Shown: in pieces, positions 18,383-25,663 of the stretch
Layout of the letters: each line of letters opens with the position of its first letter
Position numbering within the stretch: the stretch's first letter is position 1
From: CAVSCD01 sp963726335
GTDB lineage: Bacteria; Acidobacteriota; Aminicenantia; Aminicenantales; UBA8522
Length of the DNA stretch: 64,000 bases
NCBI GenBank assembly: GCA_963726335.1
Contig: CAVSCD010000010.1
Span: forward strand, 572,117-636,116
Reading direction: 5' to 3'
Notes under the pieces: generated by a model
Told to the model about the DNA's origin: nothing
Database searches by the model: none
Seen by the model: only the letters and a program-made list of their open reading frames with translations
Program-made: the position numbers and the translations under genes

Positions 18383-19336
18383 ATGACCCCGTCGAAACTC
18401 TTCCGGTTCGAAAAGTGGTACTTCGATTTTGCCATGCCCACCGGAGAGGTGGTCTTCTTTTTCCTGGCCCGGACGCGGATCCTCGGTTGGCAGGACGTGC
18501 GGTTGAGCCTGACCGTCGTCTCTCCAGTTAGAGCGCCCATCCACCGCAGCGTGAGCCTCCGCGAGTCCGGCGCCGTGAGGCCGTTCTCGGCCCCGATCCT
18601 TGGGACCGACATTCTGGAGATCTCGTCCGGTCCTGACCCCGAAATCCGCATCCGGACAGCCGGTGACGATTTTTCGCTCGACCTCGCTTTTGTCCGTCAT
18701 CCCGAAACCCATCCCACAGCCAACCCGATGGTCATCCGTCGGGGGAAACGGCGGATAGTGTGGGAGCCCGTTCACAGCCGGTCCGTTGTCCAGGGTCGAG
18801 TCCGGACGCGGGGACAGACATGGAGCGCCCAAGGATACGACGGCTATGTCGACCGCCTTGTTTCCGACGTCTTTCCCCTCTTGACTCCGGTCAGGACTCT
18901 TTACTGGGGCCGCCTCCACCATCGCGAGGGAAGTCTCGTCTATGCCGTCATCCCCCGGCTGCGCCCCGCTGCCCTGCTGACCTGGGAATCCGGCCGGGGA
19001 AAGCTCGAATTCGACACGGTCGAGGTCTTCGAGCGGGGGTCCGAGAAGTCTCAGATCCTGAACCTGGACTATCCGCCGGCCTACACGCTGAGCGCGGAAA
19101 GCCGCTCCGGCAGCGTCCGGCTCGACGTCGAAAACACCGCCGCCGCCGTCGAGACCGGGTTCGTCGGGGACGAAGATATTCCCGGCGGGTTCGAGAGCCG
19201 GGCCATCAACTTTCTGGCCAGAAACCCGAGGGGCATCAAGTTTTTCTCGCGAGGCCGCGTCTGCATCAGATCTCAGAGCCAGGCGACGGAGATCGACGAC
19301 GCCCCATTTTTCAGCGAGATCGTGAGGTTTTCCTGA
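18383..19336 (+). CDS. Carotenoid 1,2-hydratase (CrtC/AttH-like) lipocalin-family protein, putative
   Basis: The ATG at 18383 follows the previous stop by eight bases and has AAGGA upstream; longer in-frame versions run through the radical SAM gene and are false. The 317-residue protein starts FRFEKWYFDFAMPTGEVVFF and has no signal peptide. It shows two linked beta-rich halves with the SAQGYDGYVDRLVS and TLYWGRLHHREGSLVYAVI boxes, which resemble the conserved tryptophan/histidine boxes of the hydroxyneurosporene synthase (CrtC) and AttH family of double-lipocalin barrels. Family members hydrate or bind apolar isoprenoids. No phytoene or carotenoid genes are present here, so hydration of an unsaturated lipid tail, or simple binding of it, is the inferred role. 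Confidence in the family is moderate. Confidence 0.55.
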   Translation: MTPSKLFRFEKWYFDFAMPTGEVVFFFLARTRILGWQDVRLSLTVVSPVRAPIHRSVSLRESGAVRPFSAPILGTDILEISSGPDPEIRIRTAGDDFSLDLAFVRHPETHPTANPMVIRRGKRRIVWEPVHSRSVVQGRVRTRGQTWSAQGYDGYVDRLVSDVFPLLTPVRTLYWGRLHHREGSLVYAVIPRLRPAALLTWESGRGKLEFDTVEVFERGSEKSQILNLDYPPAYTLSAESRSGSVRLDVENTAAAVETGFVGDEDIPGGFESRAINFLARNPRGIKFFSRGRVCIRSQSQATEIDDAPFFSEIVRFS

Positions 19337-19347
19337 AAGGCGGGCGC

Positions 19348-20079
19348 ATGGAACACAACAGGCTTCATTACCTCCGGGTCAGTCTCCTGGCCTATGTCGT
19401 TTGGATCATCGTCTTCGAGGCGGTCGGCTACTATGCCGCGACTCTTCCGACCCGGGACCTCAGCCTGCCTCTTGACCGCCAAATCCCTCTCATCCCGGCG
19501 TTCATCTGGCCGTACCTGCTGTGCTATATTTTTCCCTTTCTGCCCCTTGTGGTTGTCAAGGACTGGCACCGGTTCAACCGGGCCTTTCTCGCCATCATCC
19601 TGGCCAACGCCGCGGCCTTTCTGGTCTACATTTGGCTGCCCATCGCGTTTCCTCACCCCGAGCTCGGGCCGAGCTTCTCCGACCGGATCCTGGAGCTCCA
19701 GTTTCGGTACGATTTTCAACCCGGGGCCAACAAGCTGCCCAGCCTCCACGTGACCTACGCCTGGATCGTCTACTTGGTCTGCAAAAAGCAGGGCCTGGGC
19801 CGCATCCGCGAGGGCCTGATCTTCATGACGGCGGTCCTCATTTCTGTCTCGACCCTCTTCGTCAAGCAGCACATCCTCCTCGACGTCCTTGCCGGCGCCG
19901 CCTGGGCCTTCGCGTCCTGGTTCGCCGCCGGGCGTCTTTATCCACGTCTCGCCGCGGCCGGCGTCGGCCCGGCCGGAGTCTTGAAGCGGATCATCACGAC
20001 TGCCGCTTTGCCTCTCCTGCCCTATACAGTAGTCCTGGTCTTTCTTGCCGACCTTTATTACCGGAGGATCCTGCCATGA
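19348..20079 (+). CDS. PAP2-superfamily membrane phosphatase/phosphotransferase
   Basis: The start ATG at 19348 (MEHNRLHYLRVSLLAYVVW) lies 11 bases after the previous stop; an apparent longer frame overlaps that gene and is rejected. The 243 residues contain about six membrane helices and the PAP2 motifs PGANKLPSLHVTYAW (central SLHVT) and LFVKQHILLDVLAGAAWAF (His-x3-Asp). The first lysine-arginine motif of classical PAP2 enzymes is not obvious. The pattern is closest to the PAP2_3 subgroup that includes inositol-phosphorylceramide-type head-group transferases, so either lipid phosphate hydrolysis or head-group exchange on the outer face of the inner membrane is likely. Overlaps the ABC ATPase gene by four bases (ATGA). 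Confidence 0.8.
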   Translation: MEHNRLHYLRVSLLAYVVWIIVFEAVGYYAATLPTRDLSLPLDRQIPLIPAFIWPYLLCYIFPFLPLVVVKDWHRFNRAFLAIILANAAAFLVYIWLPIAFPHPELGPSFSDRILELQFRYDFQPGANKLPSLHVTYAWIVYLVCKKQGLGRIREGLIFMTAVLISVSTLFVKQHILLDVLAGAAWAFASWFAAGRLYPRLAAAGVGPAGVLKRIITTAALPLLPYTVVLVFLADLYYRRILP

Positions 20080-20726
20080 ATCATCCGCCGGGACCGTCGC
20101 TGCCGGAGGCCTTGCTCGAGGTCCGGAATATCCGCATGTCGTTCGGCCGAAGGCCCGTGCTGAGGGACATTTCTTTTCGCGTGGCCAAGGGCCGGATCAT
20201 CGGCATCACGGGAGAGAACGGGGCCGGCAAAACAACCCTCCTCCGGATCATCGTCGGACTTCTGGCTCCGGACGGCGGCGAGATCGCTAAAAGGGCGCGG
20301 ATAGGCTATTGTCCGCAGGAGCTGGCCGTCTTCGAGACCCTGACAGTACGGGAGAATTTCTCTTTTTTTGCGTCTGCCTACGGGCTCGACGGCAAGGGAA
20401 AAAAGATATCATGGGTCGAGGTCATGAACGAGCTCTGCCGGCGTTTCCGTTTTGCCGGCTATCAAGACGCCCTTGTTTCCACCCTGAGCGGAGGGACGAA
20501 ACAAAAGCTGAATTTTGCTCTTTCCGTCCTGCACCGCCCCGGGCTTCTGATCCTCGACGAGCCGTACTCCGGGTTCGATTGGGAGACGTATCTCCAGTTC
20601 TGGGAATACGCGGAGGAGTGGAAGTCCCTGGGGTTGAGCGTCCTCGTCGTTTCCCATTTCGTCTACGACAGGTCGAAATTCGACGCTGTCCTGGAGCTCA
20701 AGGAGGGGTTTCTCCGGTGCGGCTGA
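20076..20726 (+). CDS. ABC transporter ATP-binding protein
   Basis: ATG at 20076 within the stop of the PAP2 gene, with GGAGGA nine bases upstream. The 216-residue protein has Walker A GENGAGKTTLLR, Q-loop YCPQELAVFE, signature STLSGGTKQKLNFALSVL (a variant of LSGGQ), Walker B LLILDEPYSGFDW and switch His in VVSHFVYD. The DEPYSGFDW form and the short, single-domain length are typical of ABC-2-type exporters. It powers the membrane protein encoded directly downstream, whose GTG start lies inside this gene's last codons. Confidence 0.92.
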   Translation: MNHPPGPSLPEALLEVRNIRMSFGRRPVLRDISFRVAKGRIIGITGENGAGKTTLLRIIVGLLAPDGGEIAKRARIGYCPQELAVFETLTVRENFSFFASAYGLDGKGKKISWVEVMNELCRRFRFAGYQDALVSTLSGGTKQKLNFALSVLHRPGLLILDEPYSGFDWETYLQFWEYAEEWKSLGLSVLVVSHFVYDRSKFDAVLELKEGFLRCG

Positions 20727-21481
20727 AGAACGTCGGCAAAGGTTGGCTCATGACCATCCGGGAAACGCGGCGGAACCGGATGGCCCTGATCCTGTTCTTC
20801 GTCGTCCCGACCGTTTTCTATGCGGTCATTTTCCTCATCACCACCCAACGTCCGATCACGTTTCATTTGGCGTCCGTCTCTCAGGAGGCGTTCATCACCG
20901 TCAGCCAGTTGAATGAGGCGCTGGTGTTCATCGGCCTGGCCGCCGTCGGCGTCCTGACCTCGTTCCTGGCCCTTCATCTCACGCAGAAGCACGCGGAGGT
21001 CAACCGGCGGCTCATTCTCTCCGGCTATCGGACCACCGAACTGCTGGCCTCCAAATTCCTGGCCCTCGTGACCATGATCGCCCTGATCGGCTGCTATGTC
21101 GGAGCCATTACGCCGCTTTTCTTCAAGCCCCAGAGGTTCGGGCTCGTCTTTACGGGGTTCGTGATGGCGGGCTACGTCTACGGGGCCTATGGGATGCTCG
21201 TGGGCGCGATCTTCCGCCGGGAACTGGAGGGGATCCTGTTCATCGTCCTGCTGGCCAACCTGGATATCGGCTGGCTGCAGAATCCCATCTATTATGCCGA
21301 CGCCCAGAACAAGTTCATTATCCGCCACCTGCCGGCTTACTTTCCCTCGCAGCTGAGCATGGTCTCCGCGTTCTCCGACCATTCCGTGCTCCAGCCTCTG
21401 CTCGGGAGCCTGGCTTACGGGACGCTCCTGCTCGCCGCCGCGCTCGTTCTCTATTCCCGGAAGATGAGACTCTGGAAGTAA
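20717..21481 (+). CDS. ABC-2-type transporter permease
   Basis: The GTG at 20717 is the probable start: it has AGGAGG eight bases upstream and overlaps the ATPase stop by ten bases; the ATG at 20750 is the alternative. The 254-residue product has an N-terminal cytosolic stretch and six hydrophobic segments (MALILFFVVPTVFYAVIFL, LVFIGLAAVGVLTSFLAL, FLALVTMIALIGCYVGAIT, TGFVMAGYVYGAYGMLVGAI, ILFIVLLANLDIGWL, LAYGTLLLAAALVLY), the layout of ABC-2 permeases. KHAEVNRRLILSGYRTTELL is the cytosolic coupling helix region. With the ATPase it forms a homodimeric exporter, probably for the lipid or metabolite made by the four upstream genes. Confidence 0.88.
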   Translation: MRLKNVGKGWLMTIRETRRNRMALILFFVVPTVFYAVIFLITTQRPITFHLASVSQEAFITVSQLNEALVFIGLAAVGVLTSFLALHLTQKHAEVNRRLILSGYRTTELLASKFLALVTMIALIGCYVGAITPLFFKPQRFGLVFTGFVMAGYVYGAYGMLVGAIFRRELEGILFIVLLANLDIGWLQNPIYYADAQNKFIIRHLPAYFPSQLSMVSAFSDHSVLQPLLGSLAYGTLLLAAALVLYSRKMRLWK

Positions 21482-21509
21482 GCTGCGATGACGGTTTTTG
21501 CCCTCCTCC

Positions 21510-21538
21510 TTGACATCGTTATCCGAATCTGCTTTACT
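21510..21538 (+). promoter_or_regulatory. Sigma-70-like promoter for the aro operon
   Basis: TTGACA (21510-21515), exactly 17 bases, TTTACT (21533-21538). It lies 29 bases past the ABC permease stop and about 165 bases before the aroF start, leaving a long leader that contains the hairpin at 21606-21628. Confidence 0.5.
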
Positions 21539-21605
21539 GAATTCACTATGAGACGTGCGGTGACCGGTTCGATTCGCCAGGGCGCCGCTTTCTATTATGG
21601 CTTTT

Positions 21606-21628
21606 ATTTTGGGCGCTAAGCCCAAAAT
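21606..21628 (+). promoter_or_regulatory. Stem-loop in the aro operon leader
   Basis: Nine-base arms ATTTTGGGC (21606-21614) and GCCCAAAAT (21620-21628) enclose GCTAA; four further A-T pairs extend it after one mismatch. It sits between the predicted transcription start and aroF. No T tract follows, so it is not a simple terminator; a role in leader-based control of aromatic synthesis is only possible. No Phe/Tyr/Trp-rich leader peptide is evident. Confidence 0.35.
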
Positions 21629-21702
21629 TAAAAACACCCCCGCTCTTACCCCCAATCCCCAAAAGGGCGAGTTCTATTCCCGCATCACGAAAGGTGAAAG
21701 AG

Positions 21703-22515
21703 ATGAACGACATCAGGCTGGCGACCTCGACAGGACACGACAGGACAACGATCCGGGTGGGAGAGGCCACGTTCGGGAAGGATTTTGTGGTCATCGCCGG
21801 CCCCTGCAGCGTCGAGAGCGAGGAGCAGACGCTGGCTGTGGCCCACGCGGTCAAGGCGGCCGGCGCCCAGCTGCTGCGCGGCGGAGTCTTCAAGCCCAGG
21901 ACATCGCCCTACGGATTTCAGGGACTCGGCCTGAAGGGCCTCAAGATCCTGGTCAAGGCCCGCGAGGAGACCGGCCTGCCGATCGTCTCCGAGGTCATGG
22001 ACACGCGCGACGTTTCCTGGATGGGCGAGTATGTCGACGTCTTCCAGATCGGCGCCCGCAACGTCCAGAACTTCTCCCTGCTCAAGGAAGTCGGAAAGAT
22101 GCGGAAACCGGTGCTCCTCAAACGGGGAATGTATTCGACCTTCGCCGAATGGCTGAACTGCGCCGAGTACATCCTGAACGAGGGGAATCCGGAGGTCATC
22201 CTCTGCGAGCGGGGCATCCGCACCTTCGAGACCTATACCCGTAACACGCTCGACCTCAGCGCCGTGCCGGCGATCAAGGAGCTGACGCACCTGCCGGTGA
22301 TCGTCGACCCGGCCCACGGGACGGGGCGGAGAAGCCTCATCCCCTCGATGAGCCTGGCGGCGGTGGCGGGCGGGGCCGACGGGCTGACGGTCGAAGTCCA
22401 CAACGACCCCTCGACGGCCCTGAGCGACGGCGACCAGGCGCTGACACCCGCCCAGTTCGCGGAATTCATGAAGAAAATCCGTTTGCTCCGGACGTTCATG
22501 GAGGGGCTGAATTGA
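21703..22515 (+). CDS. aroF: 3-deoxy-7-phosphoheptulonate (DAHP) synthase, KDO8PS-like type
   Basis: It condenses phosphoenolpyruvate and erythrose 4-phosphate, the first step of the shikimate pathway. The ATG at 21703 is chosen over the GTG at 21694 because the AAAGGTG ribosome site is then well spaced. The 270-residue protein is the short type I-beta form: VVIAGPCSVES, GAQLLRGGVFKPRTSPYGFQ, DVFQIGARNVQNFSLLKEVG, KPVLLKRGM (active-site Lys), ILCERGIRTFE, VIVDPAHGTGRR and GLTVEVHNDP; metal ligands Cys28-type, His, Glu and Asp are all present. No fused ACT or chorismate mutase domain is present, so feedback control must come from elsewhere, perhaps via PheA. First gene of the operon; its stop overlaps the aroB start. 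Confidence 0.93.
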   Translation: MNDIRLATSTGHDRTTIRVGEATFGKDFVVIAGPCSVESEEQTLAVAHAVKAAGAQLLRGGVFKPRTSPYGFQGLGLKGLKILVKAREETGLPIVSEVMDTRDVSWMGEYVDVFQIGARNVQNFSLLKEVGKMRKPVLLKRGMYSTFAEWLNCAEYILNEGNPEVILCERGIRTFETYTRNTLDLSAVPAIKELTHLPVIVDPAHGTGRRSLIPSMSLAAVAGGADGLTVEVHNDPSTALSDGDQALTPAQFAEFMKKIRLLRTFMEGLN

Positions 22516-23540
22516 GGGAGGTATCGCTCGAGACCCCATCCGGCTCGACCCGGATCGTCGTCGGCGAGTCGCTGGAAAATCTCGGCCGCTATGCCGAAAG
22601 GGAAAGAACAGTCCTTCTCGTGGACCCGAACGTCGCCCGGATCCACGGCCATCTTCTGACCGGTTATGACCGGGTCGAGGTCGGCTGCGGCGAAGCGGCC
22701 AAGAGCCTGGGGAATATCGAGAGGATCTGCCGCTGCCTGCTCGAGCTCGGCGTCGACCGGACCTGGCTGGTCGTGGGCATCGGCGGCGGTGTCGCCTGCG
22801 ATATCGCCGGGTTCGCCGCGTCCGTTTTCATGAGGGGGCTGGCTTTCGGTTTCGCCCCGACGAGCCTGCTGGCCCAGGCGGACGCTTCGATCGGCGGCAA
22901 GAACGGCGTCAACCTGGACGGCTACAAGAATATCGTCGGCGTCTTCAATCCGCCGCGGTTCGTCATCTCGGATCTCGAGGTCCTGCGCTCTCTTCCCGGG
23001 CGGGAGGTCGTGTGCGGCGCCGCCGAGATCATCAAACACGCCCTGATCGGAGACCGGGTGATGTTCGATTATCTCGAGCAGCATTGGCGCCGGCTCCTGG
23101 CGCTCGAGCGGGATGCAGTCGAGGAGGTCGTCGGCCGGTCGGCGGCCCTCAAGGCGAGGATCGTCAAACTTGATGAACGGGAGGCGGGCGAGCGGCGGAA
23201 GCTCAACTTCGGCCATACGCTGGCGCACGCCCTCGAAAAGACGGCGGGCGTCTCCCACGGCGAGGCGGTGGGAATGGGAATGGCGTTTGCGGCGAGGGTC
23301 TCCGCGGCGCGAGGCCTGCTCTCCTCCGCCGAGGCGTTGAGGATCATCGAGCTTCTGCGCCAGGTCGGCTTGCCGGCCGAGATGCCGGCGGCGACCGGCC
23401 CGCTGCTCGAGGCCTTGGGGAAAGATAAGAAGCGCGAGGGAGGTCTCCTCCATTTCGTGCTCCTTGAAGGCATCGGCCAGGCCGCTGTCGGCAAGCTCAG
23501 CCGCGAGGAGCTGGAGGGATACATCCATGATCTGCGTTAG
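22512..23540 (+). CDS. aroB: 3-dehydroquinate synthase
   Basis: It cyclises DAHP to 3-dehydroquinate with catalytic NAD and a divalent metal. It starts at a TTG (22512) that overlaps the aroF stop, so translation is coupled. Of 342 residues, the N-terminal half binds NAD (VVGIGGGVACDIAGFAAS, FAPTSLLAQADASIGGKNGV) and the C-terminal half supplies metal ligands: CGAAEIIKHALIGD, LNFGHTLAHALEK and SHGEAVGMGM. Slightly short against the usual 350-370 but with all catalytic residues. Confidence 0.93.
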   Translation: MREVSLETPSGSTRIVVGESLENLGRYAERERTVLLVDPNVARIHGHLLTGYDRVEVGCGEAAKSLGNIERICRCLLELGVDRTWLVVGIGGGVACDIAGFAASVFMRGLAFGFAPTSLLAQADASIGGKNGVNLDGYKNIVGVFNPPRFVISDLEVLRSLPGREVVCGAAEIIKHALIGDRVMFDYLEQHWRRLLALERDAVEEVVGRSAALKARIVKLDEREAGERRKLNFGHTLAHALEKTAGVSHGEAVGMGMAFAARVSAARGLLSSAEALRIIELLRQVGLPAEMPAATGPLLEALGKDKKREGGLLHFVLLEGIGQAAVGKLSREELEGYIHDLR

Positions 23541-24174
23541 CCTCGCCGAGCCGACCGCCGAGACCTGCCGGCGCGCCCTCGAGGGCGTCGGGCTGGCCGA
23601 GATCAGGCTGGATAAAATGCGGATCGGACCCGCCGGCGTCAGGGCGATCTTCTCCCGGCACCCGCGCCTGATCGCGACCTGCCGGCCGGGCGCTATGCCG
23701 GAAGCCAGGCGGCGGCGGCTTCTTCTCGCGGCGGTCGAGGCGGGCGCGGCCTTCGTGGACATCGAGATCGAGGCGAACCCCCGGTTCAGGGACCGGCTGA
23801 TCGCCGCCGCCCGCGCCCGGGACTGCAAGGTCATCGTCTCGCATCACGATTTCCGAAGAACGCCGCCGCGGGCGGAGCTCGAGGCCGCCGTCGACCGCGC
23901 TTTCGCCTCCGGAGCGGACATCGCGAAGATCGCCTGCCGGGTGCGCGTGCTCCGGGACAACGCCCGCCTCCTGGGACTTCTCGACCGCGATTTGCCGCTT
24001 GTCGTCGTGGGTATGGGAAAAATGGGCCGGCTCACCCGCATCGCGGCGCCGCTTCTCGGCAGCCTGTTCACCTACGCCACCCTGAGCGAGGGCAAAGAGA
24101 CGGCCGAAGGCCAGATGGCGGCGGCGCCGCTCGAGCGGCTACTCCTCGAGTTGGGAGACTATGTCCGTGGCTGA
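23527..24174 (+). CDS. aroD: 3-dehydroquinate dehydratase, type I
   Basis: It dehydrates 3-dehydroquinate to 3-dehydroshikimate through a Schiff base. The ATG at 23527 (MICVSLAEPTAE) lies within aroB (14-base overlap). The 215-residue TIM barrel shows EIRLD, the catalytic His in VIVSHHDFRRTP and the Schiff-base Lys in ADIAKIACRVR, then VVVGMGKMGRLTR and LGSLFTYATLSEG; this identifies the class I enzyme, not the small class II AroQ. It overlaps the aroE/K start by 14 bases. Confidence 0.92.
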   Translation: MICVSLAEPTAETCRRALEGVGLAEIRLDKMRIGPAGVRAIFSRHPRLIATCRPGAMPEARRRRLLLAAVEAGAAFVDIEIEANPRFRDRLIAAARARDCKVIVSHHDFRRTPPRAELEAAVDRAFASGADIAKIACRVRVLRDNARLLGLLDRDLPLVVVGMGKMGRLTRIAAPLLGSLFTYATLSEGKETAEGQMAAAPLERLLLELGDYVRG

Positions 24175-25663
24175 GATCTTCGCCGTCACGGGAAAGCCGG
24201 TCGCTCACAGCCTGAGCCCCGAGATCTTCAAGCTCCTCTTCCGGGAGGCCGGCCGCGACGCCGTCTACACCCGGCTGGCCGCCGACTCGGCGCCTGAGGC
24301 GCTGGCGACCGCCCGCGAGATCGGGATCCGCGGGCTCAACGTGACATCACCCTTTAAAGAAGAGATGGCCGCCCTCGTGGACGTCAAGCACGAGCACGCC
24401 GCCAGAATCGGCGCGGTCAATTGTGTGCGATTGGCTAGCCCGGGAGCGGCGCGAGGCAAGCCCGATAAGGCAAGAACGAAGGTAACCAAGGCAGCGAAAA
24501 AGCAAGGAGCTTTGGGGGACCGGACCGGAGCCGAATCGGGCGGCGGGGCCGAGATCACAGGTTATAATACTGATTTTATTGGAATTATAGGAACACTCAA
24601 GTCCCTGGGAAAATCCACGGCGGGCCGCGCGGCGCTCGTCCTGGGAACGGGCGGGGCAGCCAGGGCGGCGGCCTACGGCCTCATCAGAGCGGGGGCGGCG
24701 AGAGTCATCCTGGCCGGCCGCTCGCTGAAAAAAGCCGAGGCTGCGGCGCGAGGCCTGGGCTGCGATTGGGCACGGCTCGCGGACGCCGGGAAAATCCTGA
24801 GGGATGTCGATATCTGCGTATCCTGCCTCCCCTTCCCCGCCTCTCAGGTCCTGCGTGCCCCTTTGCCCGGAGGGGGCTTGGCTGTGGCGGCGCCTTACGC
24901 CGGCCCGCCGAACGGCACGATCTTGATCGACGCCCATTATGCGAGCGCCCCGGGCGGGGCGATGGCGACGACCGCGCCTGACGGCGCCGACTCCGGTAAC
25001 CACCACCCTTCGGCCGCTATCCGCTGGCTTTTCCACCAGGCCGTTCCCTCATTTGAAATTTTTACGGGCCTCAAGGTCCCGGGGAACACGATATCGAAGA
25101 TCTGGGGAGAATTCAGCGGGACGCGCAACCCGAGCCGGCAGAAGGCCGGGCGTCACATTGCGCTTGTGGGCTTCATGGGGGCGGGCAAGACGACGACCGG
25201 GAGGGAGCTCGCCCGGCTCGCGGGACGGGAGTTCGTCGATACGGATGAGATGATCGAGGTGAACGCGGGGATGAGCATCCCGGAGATCTTCGCGCGCCGG
25301 GGGGAAAGCGCCTTCAGGTCGCTCGAAAGATCGGCGATCGGGAAACTCGCCCCAGCCGGCGGCCGGGGAAAAGTGATCGCCGTCGGCGGAGGGGCGGTCC
25401 TCGACGAGGCCAACCGCAGGCTCCTGGCTGAAGATTGCCGCGTGGTCTGGCTCTGGACGCCGGCGCTCACGGCCCTATCGCGGATCGATGTCGCGACGCG
25501 CCCCGTCCTCGACCCCGGCGGCCCCCTTGGGTCCGCGGAACGGACTCTGGCGGCCCGTCTGCCGCTCTATGCCGCGGTCTCGGACCTGATCGTCAGTTCG
25601 GCGGGCGGCAGCCCGCTCGATATCGCGCGGAGGATCAAAGATGAGATGGGTCAAGCCCTCTAA
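24161..25663 (+). CDS. aroE/aroK: Bifunctional shikimate dehydrogenase-shikimate kinase
   Basis: One 500-residue chain carries two successive pathway steps. Residues ~1-320 are AroE: GKPVAHSLSPEIFKLLF, the substrate site GLNVTSPFKEEM, GAVNCV, GYNTDFIG, the NADP loop LVLGTGGAARAAAYG and a closing FHQAVPSFEIFTG. Residues ~328-500 are shikimate kinase: GFMGAGKTTTGRELA (Walker A), EFVDTDEMIE, FRSLERSAI and VIAVGGGAVLDE. Between GAVNCV and GYNTDF lies an extra ~30-40-residue, Lys/Arg/Gly-rich segment (about residues 92-131) absent from ordinary AroE, and the DNA just after it (24561-24590) is unusually AT-rich for this operon. The fusion would couple NADPH reduction to phosphorylation of shikimate. 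It overlaps aroA by 23 bases. Confidence 0.92.
   Translation: MSVAEIFAVTGKPVAHSLSPEIFKLLFREAGRDAVYTRLAADSAPEALATAREIGIRGLNVTSPFKEEMAALVDVKHEHAARIGAVNCVRLASPGAARGKPDKARTKVTKAAKKQGALGDRTGAESGGGAEITGYNTDFIGIIGTLKSLGKSTAGRAALVLGTGGAARAAAYGLIRAGAARVILAGRSLKKAEAAARGLGCDWARLADAGKILRDVDICVSCLPFPASQVLRAPLPGGGLAVAAPYAGPPNGTILIDAHYASAPGGAMATTAPDGADSGNHHPSAAIRWLFHQAVPSFEIFTGLKVPGNTISKIWGEFSGTRNPSRQKAGRHIALVGFMGAGKTTTGRELARLAGREFVDTDEMIEVNAGMSIPEIFARRGESAFRSLERSAIGKLAPAGGRGKVIAVGGGAVLDEANRRLLAEDCRVVWLWTPALTALSRIDVATRPVLDPGGPLGSAERTLAARLPLYAAVSDLIVSSAGGSPLDIARRIKDEMGQAL

Noticed and set aside
21555..21600. A GGTTCGATTC element that looks like a tRNA T-loop
   Set aside because: Flanking bases do not form the T stem, and no D or anticodon arm or acceptor stem can be drawn.
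22233..23834. A 533-codon reverse-strand open frame across aroF-aroB-aroD
   Set aside because: Antisense to three well-defined enzymes that overlap in the same direction.
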